64,000 nt of DNA, from contig CAZTDY010000002.1 in assembly GCA_964612295.1 (NCBI GenBank), positions 107,439-171,438 of the forward strand, read 5' to 3'. The DNA is from CAYQJL01 sp964612295. GTDB lineage: Bacteria > Eisenbacteria > RBG-16-71-46 > CAIMUX01 > WJJG01. The translations under genes were made by a program, and so were the position numbers. The notes below the pieces were generated by a model. It saw nothing but the letters and a program-made list of their open reading frames with translations. It had not been told where the DNA came from and ran no database searches. Shown here piece by piece: positions 1 through 8,343 of the stretch (positions are counted from its first letter, which is position 1; every line of letters starts with the position of its first letter).

Positions 1-461
1 CCCTGTTTCCAGGGCGCCAGGTTCCAGGTCCCGATATCCCCTGGCGCAACCGGAGCTTCGGTCTCCAAACGAACCCATCGTACCCGCCTGCGAGAGCCGG
101 CGGTTTGGGTGGACAGAATCCGTCCCCGCACGGGGCCCTCGGAGGTGTGGATCTGCACTCGCTCGTCCTTAAAGTAATGCCTCAAGACGCCACCGAACCA
201 CCGTCCTTTGGCGTGCTTTCCCCGCACCTCGGTGATCACGAACCCCGGATGGTCCAGATGTGCCAAAAACGTCCAGCGGACCTTTTGCCTGCCGCGGCTG
301 TAGCGGACGTGCAGGTTGCCCCATCTGTCGCAGGCGGTGGGCAAACCGAGGTCATCGGCATGGCGCGCAAGGTGCGTACGAAGCCCATGCTCGTGGTAGC
401 TGGTCGACGGGAAGGAAACTACGCTTTTAGTGAGCGCAAGAAGCCGACGCCGGGTTATCAT
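1..461 (-). CDS. M42/M20-like metallopeptidase, N-terminal fragment (runs off the left edge)
   Basis: Reading leftwards, an open frame starts at ATG 461-459 and stays open to the window edge, giving about 153 N-terminal residues. A GAGGT Shine-Dalgarno-like sequence lies 4-5 nt before the ATG. DRWGNL (residues 45-50) and AHLDHPGF (67-74) match the D-x-x-GN and first metal-ligand H-x-D motifs of M42/M20/M28 co-catalytic zinc aminopeptidases. The stretch from about residue 85 to 150, ending in PGDIGTWNL, fits the barrel domain that interrupts the catalytic domain in M42 proteins. Such enzymes trim N-terminal residues from peptides in the cytoplasm. The second half, with the remaining zinc ligands and the catalytic Glu, is outside the window, so activity and exact family cannot be confirmed. 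It diverges from the SirB1-like gene. Confidence 0.72.
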   Translation of the reverse strand, partial: MITRRRLLALTKSVVSFPSTSYHEHGLRTHLARHADDLGLPTACDRWGNLHVRYSRGRQKVRWTFLAHLDHPGFVITEVRGKHAKGRWFGGVLRHYFKDERVQIHTSEGPVRGRILSTQTAGSRRRVRWVRLETEAPVAPGDIGTWNLAPWKQ

Positions 462-578
462 GTGAACCTCGGAGTTGTGAATCGGACTGCAAGAAGCCTC
501 TCTACGTGACGAAGAGGATAGAATGGAATGCGAGTCCGGTGTTAGCACAGAAAAACGCTTAGGGCTTTGTGGTGCGCT

Positions 579-607
579 TTGCTACCATCCGTAGGATGTG
601 GTTACAT
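579..607 (+). promoter_or_regulatory. Possible sigma70-type promoter for the SirB1-like gene
   Basis: TTGCTA at 579-584 and TTACAT at 602-607 are separated by 17 nt and lie about 50 nt before the ATG at 656. Four of six bases match the -35 consensus and three of six the -10. This is a by-eye match in the divergent gap 462-655. Confidence 0.3.
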
Positions 608-655
608 AACGAGGGTGAGCAGCTTGTCAGACCACCGAGGTAGCCGAGGGAGAGA

Positions 656-1588
656 ATGAGAGACCAGGTCAGAAAAAACGCGGGCAGAGGCAGCCAGCAC
701 ACCGCCGGTGTGCGACCGATGCCGTCGGAGCGCGAAGTTCGGGCGCTCATCTCCCTGCTGGGCGACGACGACCACAAGATCGTGGCCATGGTCCGCGACA
801 ACCTGATGTCCTACGGGAAAGCAGCGTTGCCCTACCTCGAAGAAGTGTTTGAACACGAGGAGCCCCGCCTCCGGCTGCGGGCTCGCCATATCGCCTCGCA
901 GATTCGGGTCGATGTGCTCGAGACGCTTTTCCGCAACCTGGCAGCCAGTCTGGAAAACGAATTCGATCTGGAAGAGGCGCTTTGTGTGATCGCCCGCATC
1001 GAGTATCCGAACCTTGACCCCCGCGCGATCTCCGAGCAGTTCGAGGAAATGGCCGATGCGCTGCGGCCGCAAATGCCCCGCGTGGCCCCGGCCCGGGAGA
1101 GGGTCGAGATTCTCCTCCAGTACCTGTTCCGTGAGCTCGGCTTCAAAGGCAATACGAACGACTTCTACAACCCCGACAACAGCTACATCAACAAGGTCCT
1201 CGAGCACCGGCTGGGGATTCCGATCTCGCTGTCGGCGATCACCATCCTGCTTGGGCGCCGCCTGGGGCTGTCGCTGTACGGCGTCGGGATGCCGAAACAC
1301 TTTCTCGTCAAATACGAGAACGACGACGAAGAGTTTTTCATCGATCCGTTCAACGGCGGACGGGTGTTCGATCGCCGCGAGTGTATGCAGATGCTGACCT
1401 CTGACGGGTACTACGTGCGGGAGTCGTTCGCCGCGGAGTATCTGGCGGTGGTCAACCCTCGCGACCTGGTGATCCGGATGCTCCGCAACCTGGTCCTCAT
1501 CTATTCAAAGCTCAAGGACAAGTCGCGCGTGAAGAGGTTGTCGCACTACGTCGAGATCCTGCGGATGCGCGAGAAGGCCCGCGGCTAG
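656..1588 (+). CDS. SirB1-like transglutaminase-fold protein (UPF0162 type)
   Basis: A 310-residue protein of the SirB1/UPF0162 family, which carries a transglutaminase-like core (Transglut_core2) followed in many members by helical repeats. The diagnostic part is the middle: an FYNPDNSYINKVLEHRLGIP segment, ISLSAITILLGRRLGL, then GVGMPKHFLVKY and FFIDPFNGG. These correspond to the N-x-x-N-S/Y and H-F-L-V blocks of the family. The catalytic Cys of true transglutaminases is not evident; the family's role is unsettled and no substrate is known. The ATG at 656 has a GAGGGAG Shine-Dalgarno 4 nt upstream; ATG at 722 would remove 22 residues that look unstructured. It stands alone, divergent from the peptidase fragment. 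Confidence 0.8.
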   Translation: MRDQVRKNAGRGSQHTAGVRPMPSEREVRALISLLGDDDHKIVAMVRDNLMSYGKAALPYLEEVFEHEEPRLRLRARHIASQIRVDVLETLFRNLAASLENEFDLEEALCVIARIEYPNLDPRAISEQFEEMADALRPQMPRVAPARERVEILLQYLFRELGFKGNTNDFYNPDNSYINKVLEHRLGIPISLSAITILLGRRLGLSLYGVGMPKHFLVKYENDDEEFFIDPFNGGRVFDRRECMQMLTSDGYYVRESFAAEYLAVVNPRDLVIRMLRNLVLIYSKLKDKSRVKRLSHYVEILRMREKARG

Positions 1589-1711
1589 TCCGAGCGAATC
1601 CTCCATTTCGAGCCGTTCCCCTGCATCCGGCGGTTTATTTCCGCTCACCTCTGGCGTATGCTGTCGCCGCAAAGGACCTGCCGGCAATCGCGCGTTGGAC
1701 GAGGGAAACCA

Positions 1712-3082
1712 ATGAAAACGATCATCGAGCCATTCAAGATCAAGAGCGTCGAGCCCATCCGCATGACCGACCGCCAGGAGCGGGAGGCCATTCTCAAGGA
1801 AGCGGGGTACAACCTCTTCACCATCAAAGCTGAAGATGTCCTCATCGACTATCTGACCGACAGCGGCACCTCCAGCATGAGCAGCGAGCAGTGGGCGGCG
1901 ATCATGCGGGGAGACGAATCCTACGCCGGGTCGCGGTCCTTCTTCCGCTTCGAGAGCGAGATCAGGCGCATCACTGGCTTCTCCAATGTCATTCCAACCC
2001 ATCAGGGCCGCGCGGCGGAGAAGATCCTCTTCAACGTGCTGAACAAATCGGGTGCGGTCTACCTGGGAAACACACACTTCGATACGACCCGCGCGAACAT
2101 CGAGTATCTCCAGGGCACCGCCCTCGATCTGGTGATCGCGGAGGGGCTGGTTCCCTCCAAGATCCATCCCTTCAAAGGCAACATCGACTTAGAGCGTCTC
2201 GAGGAGAATCTGAAAGTCTACGGCGCTCGGGTCTGCGGCGTCATCGTGACGGTCACGAACAACTCGGGCGGTGGCCAGCCGGTGAGCATGGAGAACATCA
2301 AGCAGGCCGCGAAGCTCGCCCACAAGTACGGGACGATCATGATTCTCGACTCCTGCCGCTTTGCCGAAAACGCCTACTTCATCAAGATGCGCGAGCCCGG
2401 CTACGCGGACACGGACCTGCTGGAGATCGCCCGGGAGATGTTCTCCTACGCCGATGCCACCACGATGAGCGCCAAGAAGGACGGCCTGGCGAACATCGGC
2501 GGTTTCCTGGCCTGCAACGACGACGGCCTGGCCGCGATGGCCAGAAACCTCCTGATCCTCACCGAGGGCTTTCCGACCTACGGCGGTCTCGCGGGGCGGG
2601 ATCTCGACGCGATTGCCCAGGGCCTGCGGGAAGTGCTCGAGGAGGACTACCTGCGCTACCGCATTCGATCGGTGGAGTACTTCGCCGAGAAGCTGCAGGC
2701 GCACGGAGTGCCTCTGATTCTCCCGGCGGGAGGCCATGCTGTCTACCTCGATGCCGGCAGCTTCCTGCCGCACCTGACCGCCAAGGAGTATCCGGGACAG
2801 GTTCTGGCGAACGAACTCTATCTGGAGGGCGGGATCCGGGGGGTTGAGATCGGCACCGTCATGTTCGGCAAGACCGATCCGAACTCGGGCGAGGTCATCC
2901 CGGCGCCGATGGAACTGGTGCGCCTGGCGATTCCGCGCCGGGTCTACACGCAGAGCCATGTTGATTACTCCGCGGAGGTGATCGGTCAGGTGTTCCGCCA
3001 GCGGGAGAACCTCAGGGGCCTGAAGATGGTGTACGAGGCGCCCTTCCTGAGACATTTCACCGCGCAATTCAAGCCGCTCTAG
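1712..3082 (+). CDS. tnaA: Tryptophanase (tryptophan indole-lyase), PLP-dependent
   Basis: A cytoplasmic PLP enzyme that splits L-tryptophan to indole, pyruvate and ammonia. The 456-residue protein aligns end to end with the tryptophanase/tyrosine phenol-lyase family: LTDSGT (48-53), IPTHQGR (94-100), SGGGQPVSM (185-193), the PLP lysine in SAKKD (253-257) and LRHFTA near the end. Three specificity positions read as tryptophanase, not tyrosine phenol-lyase: Asp124 (Thr124 in TPL), Ile380 in GVEIG (Arg381 in TPL) and His448 (Phe448 in TPL). The length equals TPL rather than the slightly longer E. coli TnaA. I chose ATG 1712, which has GAGG 7 nt upstream and matches the family N-terminus; ATG 1658 would add an unrelated leader. 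I see no tnaC-like leader peptide or tryptophan permease nearby. queG follows after 11 nt. Confidence 0.88.
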   Translation: MKTIIEPFKIKSVEPIRMTDRQEREAILKEAGYNLFTIKAEDVLIDYLTDSGTSSMSSEQWAAIMRGDESYAGSRSFFRFESEIRRITGFSNVIPTHQGRAAEKILFNVLNKSGAVYLGNTHFDTTRANIEYLQGTALDLVIAEGLVPSKIHPFKGNIDLERLEENLKVYGARVCGVIVTVTNNSGGGQPVSMENIKQAAKLAHKYGTIMILDSCRFAENAYFIKMREPGYADTDLLEIAREMFSYADATTMSAKKDGLANIGGFLACNDDGLAAMARNLLILTEGFPTYGGLAGRDLDAIAQGLREVLEEDYLRYRIRSVEYFAEKLQAHGVPLILPAGGHAVYLDAGSFLPHLTAKEYPGQVLANELYLEGGIRGVEIGTVMFGKTDPNSGEVIPAPMELVRLAIPRRVYTQSHVDYSAEVIGQVFRQRENLRGLKMVYEAPFLRHFTAQFKPL

Positions 3083-3093
3083 GCGACAGAACG

Positions 3094-4128
3094 ATGCCGT
3101 CCGGCGAACGCACCGACCCGGCCCAGCTGGCAGAGAGCCTGCGAGAGGCGGCCCGGGAGCTGGGGATCGACCGGCTGGGCTTTGCCGCGGTCAGCGGGCC
3201 GGTTGCATCCGAACGTTTCGACCAATACCTCGCGCGGGGTGCCCATGCCGGGATGGACTATCTTGGGCGCCACCGGGACCTGCGCCTGGATCCCTCGCTG
3301 CTCCTTCCCGGAACCAAGAGCGTGATTTGCGCGGCGGTCAGCTACAAGCCGGCCGACGATGTGCCGGATCCACCAGCGGCGGCCCCCCCTGGGCAGCGTG
3401 GCGAAACACCGCCGGACCCGGAGCAGACCCCGGCCCGGGTGTCGCGCTACGCACTGGGACGCGACTATCACGATGTTCTCAAAGAGAAGCTTCACCTGTT
3501 GCGGAGGAAACTCACGGAGTGGGTGCCCGGCGCCAAGGGGCGGGTGACCGTCGATACCGCGCCGGTTCTCGAACGATATTGGGCACAGCGCGCCGGGCTG
3601 GGCTGGATCGGGCGCAACGGCTGTCTGATCGTTCCCGGGTTGGGATCCTACGTTTTTCTGGGGGAGATCTTGACGGATGTGGCCCTGCCGACCGGGCCGG
3701 GGACGGACGCCCGCTGCGGGACCTGTCGCCGGTGTCTCGAGAACTGTCCGACGGGCGCGCTCACCGGGCCCGGCCAGGTCGATGCGAGGCGATGCATCAG
3801 CTATTGGACCGTCGAGCACCGGGGGGCGTTTCTCCCGGAGACGCCCAGGCTCTCACCCTGGATTTTCGGCTGCGACCGCTGCCAGGAAGTCTGCCCCTGG
3901 AATCGTCATGCACCGCCGGCATCCGAGCCGGCCTTCCGCGCGGTCTGGGCCAAACAGCCCCGGACCTGCGCCGGTTGGCTCAAACTCGACCAGGCGCAAT
4001 TCGAGGCCCGTCTTGGGGCTACACCGATGGAGCGCGCCGGTTGGGAGGGTCTTGAGCGCAACGCACAACGGCTCATGAGTGAAGCAGAGAAGGGGGAAAG
4101 CCCCCCTTGCGCTGAGAGGGAACCTTGA
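3094..4128 (+). CDS. queG: Epoxyqueuosine reductase QueG
   Basis: QueG carries out the last step of queuosine synthesis in tRNA, reducing epoxyqueuosine to queuosine with cobalamin and two [4Fe-4S] clusters. The 344-residue protein has the family core: VTVDTAPVLERYWAQRAGLG, WIGRNGC, LGEILTD, then the paired ferredoxin-type cluster motifs CGTCRRCLENCPTGAL and CDRCQEVCPWN. A proline-rich insert of roughly 30 residues (around 85-115) precedes SRYALGRDYHD and is unusual. The C-terminal part is shorter than in QueG forms with HEAT-like repeats. It starts 11 nt after tnaA and is probably co-transcribed. Its last codons lie in a GC palindrome (4092-4105) followed by GGAACCTTGA, a motif that recurs at the end of the PfkB-type gene. 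Confidence 0.93.
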   Translation: MPSGERTDPAQLAESLREAARELGIDRLGFAAVSGPVASERFDQYLARGAHAGMDYLGRHRDLRLDPSLLLPGTKSVICAAVSYKPADDVPDPPAAAPPGQRGETPPDPEQTPARVSRYALGRDYHDVLKEKLHLLRRKLTEWVPGAKGRVTVDTAPVLERYWAQRAGLGWIGRNGCLIVPGLGSYVFLGEILTDVALPTGPGTDARCGTCRRCLENCPTGALTGPGQVDARRCISYWTVEHRGAFLPETPRLSPWIFGCDRCQEVCPWNRHAPPASEPAFRAVWAKQPRTCAGWLKLDQAQFEARLGATPMERAGWEGLERNAQRLMSEAEKGESPPCAEREP

Positions 4129-4154
4129 CCCTGGACCGGGGGTGACGGTAGCCT
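4125..4154 (+). promoter_or_regulatory. Possible promoter between queG and the NifU-like gene
   Basis: TTGACC (4125-4130) overlaps the queG stop codon and is followed after 18 nt by TAGCCT (4149-4154). The -35 is good and the -10 is weak. It could serve the NifU-like gene at 4243, which otherwise sits 114 nt downstream of queG. Confidence 0.28.
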
Positions 4155-4242
4155 ATACGGCAATCTCGGCCGGAGAATCCCGCGGGAGCGGTCAATTCGA
4201 CCGTGCGAGCGGGGCGGTGGCCGTCCCTTGAGGAGATCGAGA

Positions 4243-4467
4243 ATGGACAAGCAGTCAGTTGAGAAGGTGATCGCCGATCAGATCCGCCCGGGACTCGAGT
4301 CCCACGGGGGCGGGATCGATCTGATCGAGATCAAGGAACAGAAGATCTACGTCCGCCTGACCGGTGCGTGCGGCGGGTGCCCCATGGCCACGATGACCAT
4401 GAAGCAGGGTGTCGAGCGCGCACTGAAGGCGTCGTTTCCCGACCTTCAGGAAGTCATCAGCATATAG
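4243..4467 (+). CDS. NifU C-terminal-domain protein (Fe-S scaffold/carrier)
   Basis: A 74-residue single-domain protein equivalent to the C-terminal domain of NifU (NFU family). It has the classic pattern: IRPGLESHGGGIDLIEI near the N-terminus and CGGCPMATMTMKQGVE, in which the C-x-x-C pair assembles a [4Fe-4S] cluster between two subunits. Such proteins carry Fe-S clusters to apo-enzymes in the cytoplasm. ATG 4243 has AGGAG 7 nt upstream (4231-4235); the upstream TTG at 4228 overlaps that Shine-Dalgarno and is rejected. The DUF116 gene follows after 8 nt, so the two are likely co-translated. QueG upstream and Nth nearby are Fe-S enzymes and plausible clients, though adjacency is the only evidence. 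Confidence 0.92.
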   Translation: MDKQSVEKVIADQIRPGLESHGGGIDLIEIKEQKIYVRLTGACGGCPMATMTMKQGVERALKASFPDLQEVISI

Positions 4468-4475
4468 AGGCTGAC

Positions 4476-5270
4476 ATGCCGTCACGGTCCGCGCCAGATT
4501 CGGCCGGCAAACGCACCCCCCGGCGGCTGCTGGGGGAGGCGTGGAAGGACTGGGACGAGGGTGCGACCGAGCGCGACTCGTCGGCGGGCCCCGGGCTGTT
4601 TCTGGCGTTTCAGTTTCTGTTGTCGGGGGGCCTTACCATGGGGTGGGCCCTTCTTTTGTGGATTGCCGCGCCCCGTCTTCATAGCATCGGCCTCGGCCCA
4701 GGCGCCGTGGCCCTGTGCCTTGGAGTCGGGGCGCTTCTTTTTGTGCAGATTCCCGTCTGTCTGTCGCTTCACCTCAGTGCGCTTCGGCTGCCGCGCAATC
4801 TCACCCGCGGCCTGGAGTGGTGGGTCGTCGCCACCTGGCCGCTCTGCGAGTTGATGGCGCGTCCCACGCGAGCCTCGCGCGATCGGCTCGGCCACTCCTT
4901 TGTCCAGATGGCGAACCGGCTCAGTCTTAGGGCCCGCCGCACGAGCGGCCGCGATGGGCTTCTCTTGCTGGCGCCGCGATGTCTGCGTCCCGAAATCATG
5001 CGCGAGCTGAAACAGATGGCCTCTGCCTCCGGAGCGGAATTCGTCGTCGCCACGGGGGGGGAGGAAGCCCGAGCTGCGGTCCAGAACGCACAGCCGGGCG
5101 CGGTGTTGGCCGTCGCCTGCGAACGAGATCTGGTGGAGGGCGTGCGGGACGTGCTGCCGCGGGCCACGGTTCAGGCGCTGGCCAATCGCAGGCCGGAAGG
5201 TCCCTGCCGCAATTCCGAGATCGACCTGGAGAAGGCGCGCGAGATGATCGAACTTCTGACCCAGGCCTAG
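4476..5270 (+). CDS. DUF116 family membrane protein lacking the cysteine cluster
   Basis: A 264-residue protein with two predicted membrane segments (about residues 35-58 and 65-95) and a C-terminal DUF116 domain. The domain is recognised by LLLLAPRCLR, VVATGGEEAR, AVLAVACERDL and NRRPEGPC. In the DUF116 proteins I know, a segment with several Cys residues, probably a metal or Fe-S site, lies between the P-x-C-L and TGG blocks. Here that segment is missing and the two blocks are close together. The biochemical role of DUF116 is unknown to me. The gene follows the NifU-like gene by 8 nt. It converges with nth and the two stop codons overlap in the palindrome CTAG (5267-5270). Confidence 0.78.
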   Translation: MPSRSAPDSAGKRTPRRLLGEAWKDWDEGATERDSSAGPGLFLAFQFLLSGGLTMGWALLLWIAAPRLHSIGLGPGAVALCLGVGALLFVQIPVCLSLHLSALRLPRNLTRGLEWWVVATWPLCELMARPTRASRDRLGHSFVQMANRLSLRARRTSGRDGLLLLAPRCLRPEIMRELKQMASASGAEFVVATGGEEARAAVQNAQPGAVLAVACERDLVEGVRDVLPRATVQALANRRPEGPCRNSEIDLEKAREMIELLTQA

Positions 5271-5920
5271 TCGCCCGCCGTGAACGGGCACTGCTTGCGC
5301 AGACCGCACGATGCGCAGTCCGGCCGCCTCGCCCCGCAGACCGCCCGCCCGTGAAAGATCATCATGTGAGAGAAGGCGGTCCAGTCCTTGCGGGGGATCA
5401 ACTCCATCAGGTCCCGCTCCACCTTGACCGGGTCCTTTTCCTGCGTCAGCTCCATTCGCCGCGACAGGCGGCCCACGTGCGTATCGACGGTGATCCCCGG
5501 CGTGTCAAAACAGTTCCCGAGGAGGACATTGGCGGTCTTGCGCCCCACCCCGGGGAGCTTCACCAGCTGTTCGAGAGTATCCGGCACGACGCTCTCGTGG
5601 TCCTCCACCAGTTTGCGGGACGCTTCCTGCAGACTCTTGGCCTTGTTGCGGAAGAAACCGGTCGATCGGATGAGATCCTCGATCTCCTCGCGGGGGCCGG
5701 CGGCCATCTCCTTCGGTCCGGGAAATCGTTCGAAGAGGCTGGGGGTGACCAGATTCACGCGGATGTCCGTGCACTGGGCCGACAGCACCGTGGCGACGTA
5801 GAGCTGAAAGGGATCGCGGAAGTCGAGGCTGCACCGGGCATCGGGGTAGAGACGCTTCAAACCTCGCCCGATGGCGCGGGCCCGCCGCTTCCGCGCGGCC
5901 GGATCTTCGGGACTTTTCAT
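5267..5920 (-). CDS. nth: Endonuclease III (DNA glycosylase/AP lyase)
   Basis: Nth removes oxidised pyrimidines and nicks the abasic site during base excision repair. The 217-residue protein is of normal length. It shows LSAQCTDIRVN, the helix-hairpin-helix LPGVGRKTANVLL with the catalytic lysine context, VDTHVGRLSRRM with the catalytic Asp, and a C-terminal Cys cluster (CGARRPDCASCGLRKQC) that binds [4Fe-4S]. The ATG at 5920 overlaps the TGA of the upstream PHP gene in an ATGA, so translation is coupled. Its stop shares CTAG with the convergent DUF116 gene. Pairing with a PolX/PHP-type protein suggests a repair context for that neighbour. Confidence 0.95.
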   Translation of the reverse strand: MKSPEDPAARKRRARAIGRGLKRLYPDARCSLDFRDPFQLYVATVLSAQCTDIRVNLVTPSLFERFPGPKEMAAGPREEIEDLIRSTGFFRNKAKSLQEASRKLVEDHESVVPDTLEQLVKLPGVGRKTANVLLGNCFDTPGITVDTHVGRLSRRMELTQEKDPVKVERDLMELIPRKDWTAFSHMMIFHGRAVCGARRPDCASCGLRKQCPFTAGD

Positions 5921-7638
5921 GGATTCGTCCTCGCCTGCGCGGCGCGAGCGCGCCCTGCGCGATCGCGAAGGTAGGCCTCCATCTCGGGAGCCGTCTTCGT
6001 GTTGAGCACCTGCTGCGGGGTGAGCCACCCCTTGCGTGCGGTTTCGATTCCGGTGAACACGTTCCGCAGGGCCTCGGGCTGGTGCGCATCCGGATTGACA
6101 CAGATGGAGATTCCCCGTCCGGTCGCCGCGCGAATCAGCCGCCAGTCGAGATCGAGCCTCTCCGCCGGGGCGTTGAACTCGATCGCCACCTCGCAGCGGG
6201 CGGCGGCATCGAACAGTGCGTCCCAATCGACCGGATAGGACTCCCGCTCGAGGAGCATCCGGCCCGAAGGATGACCGAGAATGACGGTCGCGGGATGCTC
6301 GATGGCCCTGACGATCCGGGCGGTCATCTGATCGGCCGGCATCCGCAACATGCTGTGCACCGAGGCGACCACGAAGTCCAGCGGCTCCAAGGCCTCCGGC
6401 GGCAGGTCGAGCGAGCCGTCGGGGAGGATGTCGCACTCGACGCCCTGGAAAATGCGAATGTCCGGAAACTCAGGTTGCAGTTCTCGGATGCGGGCGGCCT
6501 GTTTCCGCAGGCGTTCGGGGGTCAGTCCCCCGGCGTAGAAGGCGGCCTCCGAGTGATCGGCCACCCCGACATACTCCCAGCCCAGCTCGCGCGCCGTCTT
6601 CACCATCTTTCGCAGCGAACCGCTGCCGTCACTCCAGCTGGTGTGCAGATGCAGCACGCCGCGAAGCTCATCCGGCCGTACCAGCTCGGGGAGGCGGCCC
6701 TGGGCCGCCGCGGCGACCTCTCCGCGTCCCTCGCGCAGCTCCGGCGGGATCAGCCCGAGTCCGGCGCGCGCGTAGATCTCCTCCTCCGATGCCGGGAGCG
6801 GCTCTAAGGCGGCGCCCTCTTCGGCCAGGCGGGCAAGCAACTCGCGCGTGTGGTTCTCGTGGCCCGTTTCCAGGAAGAAGCGCACCGCGGCATGAGAGGG
6901 GGGGACGACGACGATCCGCCGCCGGGGGGTCTCGCGCGCGATGAGATTCACCGTGTCGGCTGCGGGGCCCTCCTCGAGTCTGGCCCCCTCGAGGCTCGCC
7001 AGGCGACCGAGGGTGAGGCGGGGCTGCTCGGCGGCCAGCACCCAGACCAACTCGTCGACGGTTTCGAGCGCTCTGCGGAATTCGCCGGCCAGTTCGAGGG
7101 ACACAAACCCCTTCACGCGCCGCAGCGTTTCGGCCGTCTCCTCGGCCAGGGTTGCGGCGGCCGGCCGAAGCCATCGGCCGGCGCGGTGGTGCAATGCCTC
7201 GATCTCGGCGAGGATCACGTTTTGCAGCTGGGGCCCGAAACCGTCCAGCCTGGCCAGCCGATCGCGACGGCAGGCGCGGGCAAGCTGACGGAGCGTGACG
7301 ATCCGAAGAGCGCGCCAGAGCGTGCGAACGCGGGTGGGATCCAGCGAATCCAGGGCGAGCAGCTCGAAGAGCCCCGGAGGCACCTGCAGATGAAGCGCCT
7401 CGAGCCTGAGCGGGCTCTCTCCCCGGGCGAGGCCCAAGAGTTCTTCCTCGATGTTCGGCGGCAGTGCCTCGGGCGCGTCCCGCTGGCCGGCCAGGTAAGC
7501 CTCCCAGCCGGCACCCTCGCCACCGGCCAGCACCCGGGCGGCCTGCGCGTACCAGGCCGCCATGGCCGGCGACTCTCCGAGGAGAGCGAGCGCCGTCGCC
7601 ATCTGTTCCAGGTACTGGATCGCTGCCCGATGGGTCAT
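5917..7638 (-). CDS. PHP-domain phosphoesterase with a degenerate DNA polymerase X N-terminal region
   Basis: A 573-residue protein with the layout of bacterial PolX (N-terminal 8-kDa domain, helix-hairpin-helix, polymerase palm, C-terminal PHP). The PHP domain is intact: LHLHTSWSDG (329-338), ADHSEAA, GVECDI, VASVHS, ILGHPSGR, EFNAP and NPDAHQ supply the expected metal ligands. The palm is not. The family's G-S-x-R-R...D-x-D motif is represented by AGEFRRALETVDELVWVLA (184-202), in which GS is GE and both aspartates of D-x-D are gone. I infer no nucleotidyl transfer but probable phosphoesterase or 3'-exonuclease-like activity from the PHP domain. I chose ATG 7638; GTG 7659 is the alternative. 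It is translationally coupled to nth. Confidence 0.85.
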   Translation of the reverse strand: MTHRAAIQYLEQMATALALLGESPAMAAWYAQAARVLAGGEGAGWEAYLAGQRDAPEALPPNIEEELLGLARGESPLRLEALHLQVPPGLFELLALDSLDPTRVRTLWRALRIVTLRQLARACRRDRLARLDGFGPQLQNVILAEIEALHHRAGRWLRPAAATLAEETAETLRRVKGFVSLELAGEFRRALETVDELVWVLAAEQPRLTLGRLASLEGARLEEGPAADTVNLIARETPRRRIVVVPPSHAAVRFFLETGHENHTRELLARLAEEGAALEPLPASEEEIYARAGLGLIPPELREGRGEVAAAAQGRLPELVRPDELRGVLHLHTSWSDGSGSLRKMVKTARELGWEYVGVADHSEAAFYAGGLTPERLRKQAARIRELQPEFPDIRIFQGVECDILPDGSLDLPPEALEPLDFVVASVHSMLRMPADQMTARIVRAIEHPATVILGHPSGRMLLERESYPVDWDALFDAAARCEVAIEFNAPAERLDLDWRLIRAATGRGISICVNPDAHQPEALRNVFTGIETARKGWLTPQQVLNTKTAPEMEAYLRDRAGRARAAQARTNP

Positions 7639-7683
7639 CTGTCCCGTTCCACTGCGCACCCGCCTCCGGGGCGGAGGATGCGC

Positions 7684-8343
7684 CTATGCCATGGAGATCA
7701 CCGTATCGACCACCTTCTCGATACCCGGCGCGATCTCGGCCACGTTCGTACCGAGCATGTAGGCCGCGGTGGTGGAGACCTTGTGCGTCCGATCGACGTG
7801 CGCCTCATCGACCAGGTGCATCATGTGTTTCGCGCCCCACGCATCGATGTCCGCCCCCACCGTTGGATCGCCGCCGATCGTCAACTCGACGGGGAGCCCC
7901 AGATCACCGAAGACCTTCGCCACGATCACGGGAGCGATACAGATCGCGCCGATCGGCTTCTTCTGTTCGCACAGCCCGCGCACGAGCTCGGCCACGTCCT
8001 CCCGAACCGTCATGTCCCGCCCTTTGAGGCCGTAGTCACACAGATTGAGGGCGGCACCCAAGCCGCCGGGAATCAGCAGGCCGTGGATGTCGTCCGCCTT
8101 GACCTCGCTCACCGGGGTGACCGCGCCGCGGGCAATCCGGGCGGCCTCGACCAACATGTTGCGCGCGGGCGTATCCTCTTCCCCGGTTGCGTGATTGATC
8201 ACCCGGGTTTGAGGGGCGTCAGGTGCGATGCAGATGCGCTCGACGCCCATCCGGTCCAGGTGAAAGAGGGTGAGCGTGGCCTCGTGAATCTCGCTGCCGT
8301 CATGGACGCCGCAGCCCGAAAGCAGTACCCCGAATCGTCGCAT
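7684..8343 (-). CDS. elbB: ElbB-type glyoxalase/DJ-1-like amidotransferase-fold protein
   Basis: A 219-residue member of the ElbB family (class I glutamine amidotransferase-like fold, related to DJ-1/PfpI); E. coli ElbB is about the same length. Matching blocks are FGVLLSGCGVHDGSEIHEA, PARNMLVEAARIARG, GLLIPGGLGAALNLCDY, and the nucleophile region PIGAICIAPVI, where the Cys sits in the elbow. The family has reported glyoxalase III-type activity and an old, uncertain link to isoprenoid synthesis. The isoprenoid gene dxs lies 1.3 kb away, but on the other strand. ATG 8343 has AGGAGG 6 nt upstream. It precedes the PHP gene by 45 nt. Confidence 0.9.
   Translation of the reverse strand: MRRFGVLLSGCGVHDGSEIHEATLTLFHLDRMGVERICIAPDAPQTRVINHATGEEDTPARNMLVEAARIARGAVTPVSEVKADDIHGLLIPGGLGAALNLCDYGLKGRDMTVREDVAELVRGLCEQKKPIGAICIAPVIVAKVFGDLGLPVELTIGGDPTVGADIDAWGAKHMMHLVDEAHVDRTHKVSTTAAYMLGTNVAEIAPGIEKVVDTVISMA

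Noticed and set aside
105..509. 134-codon + strand frame at the left edge
   Set aside because: The opposite strand encodes a recognisable M42-like peptidase over the same bases, with family motifs; the + frame has none.
4091..4160. TPP-riboswitch-like words (CTGAGA, GGAACCTTGA) at the end of queG
   Set aside because: The order and spacing of the thiamine-box helices are absent, and much of the sequence is inside the queG coding region.
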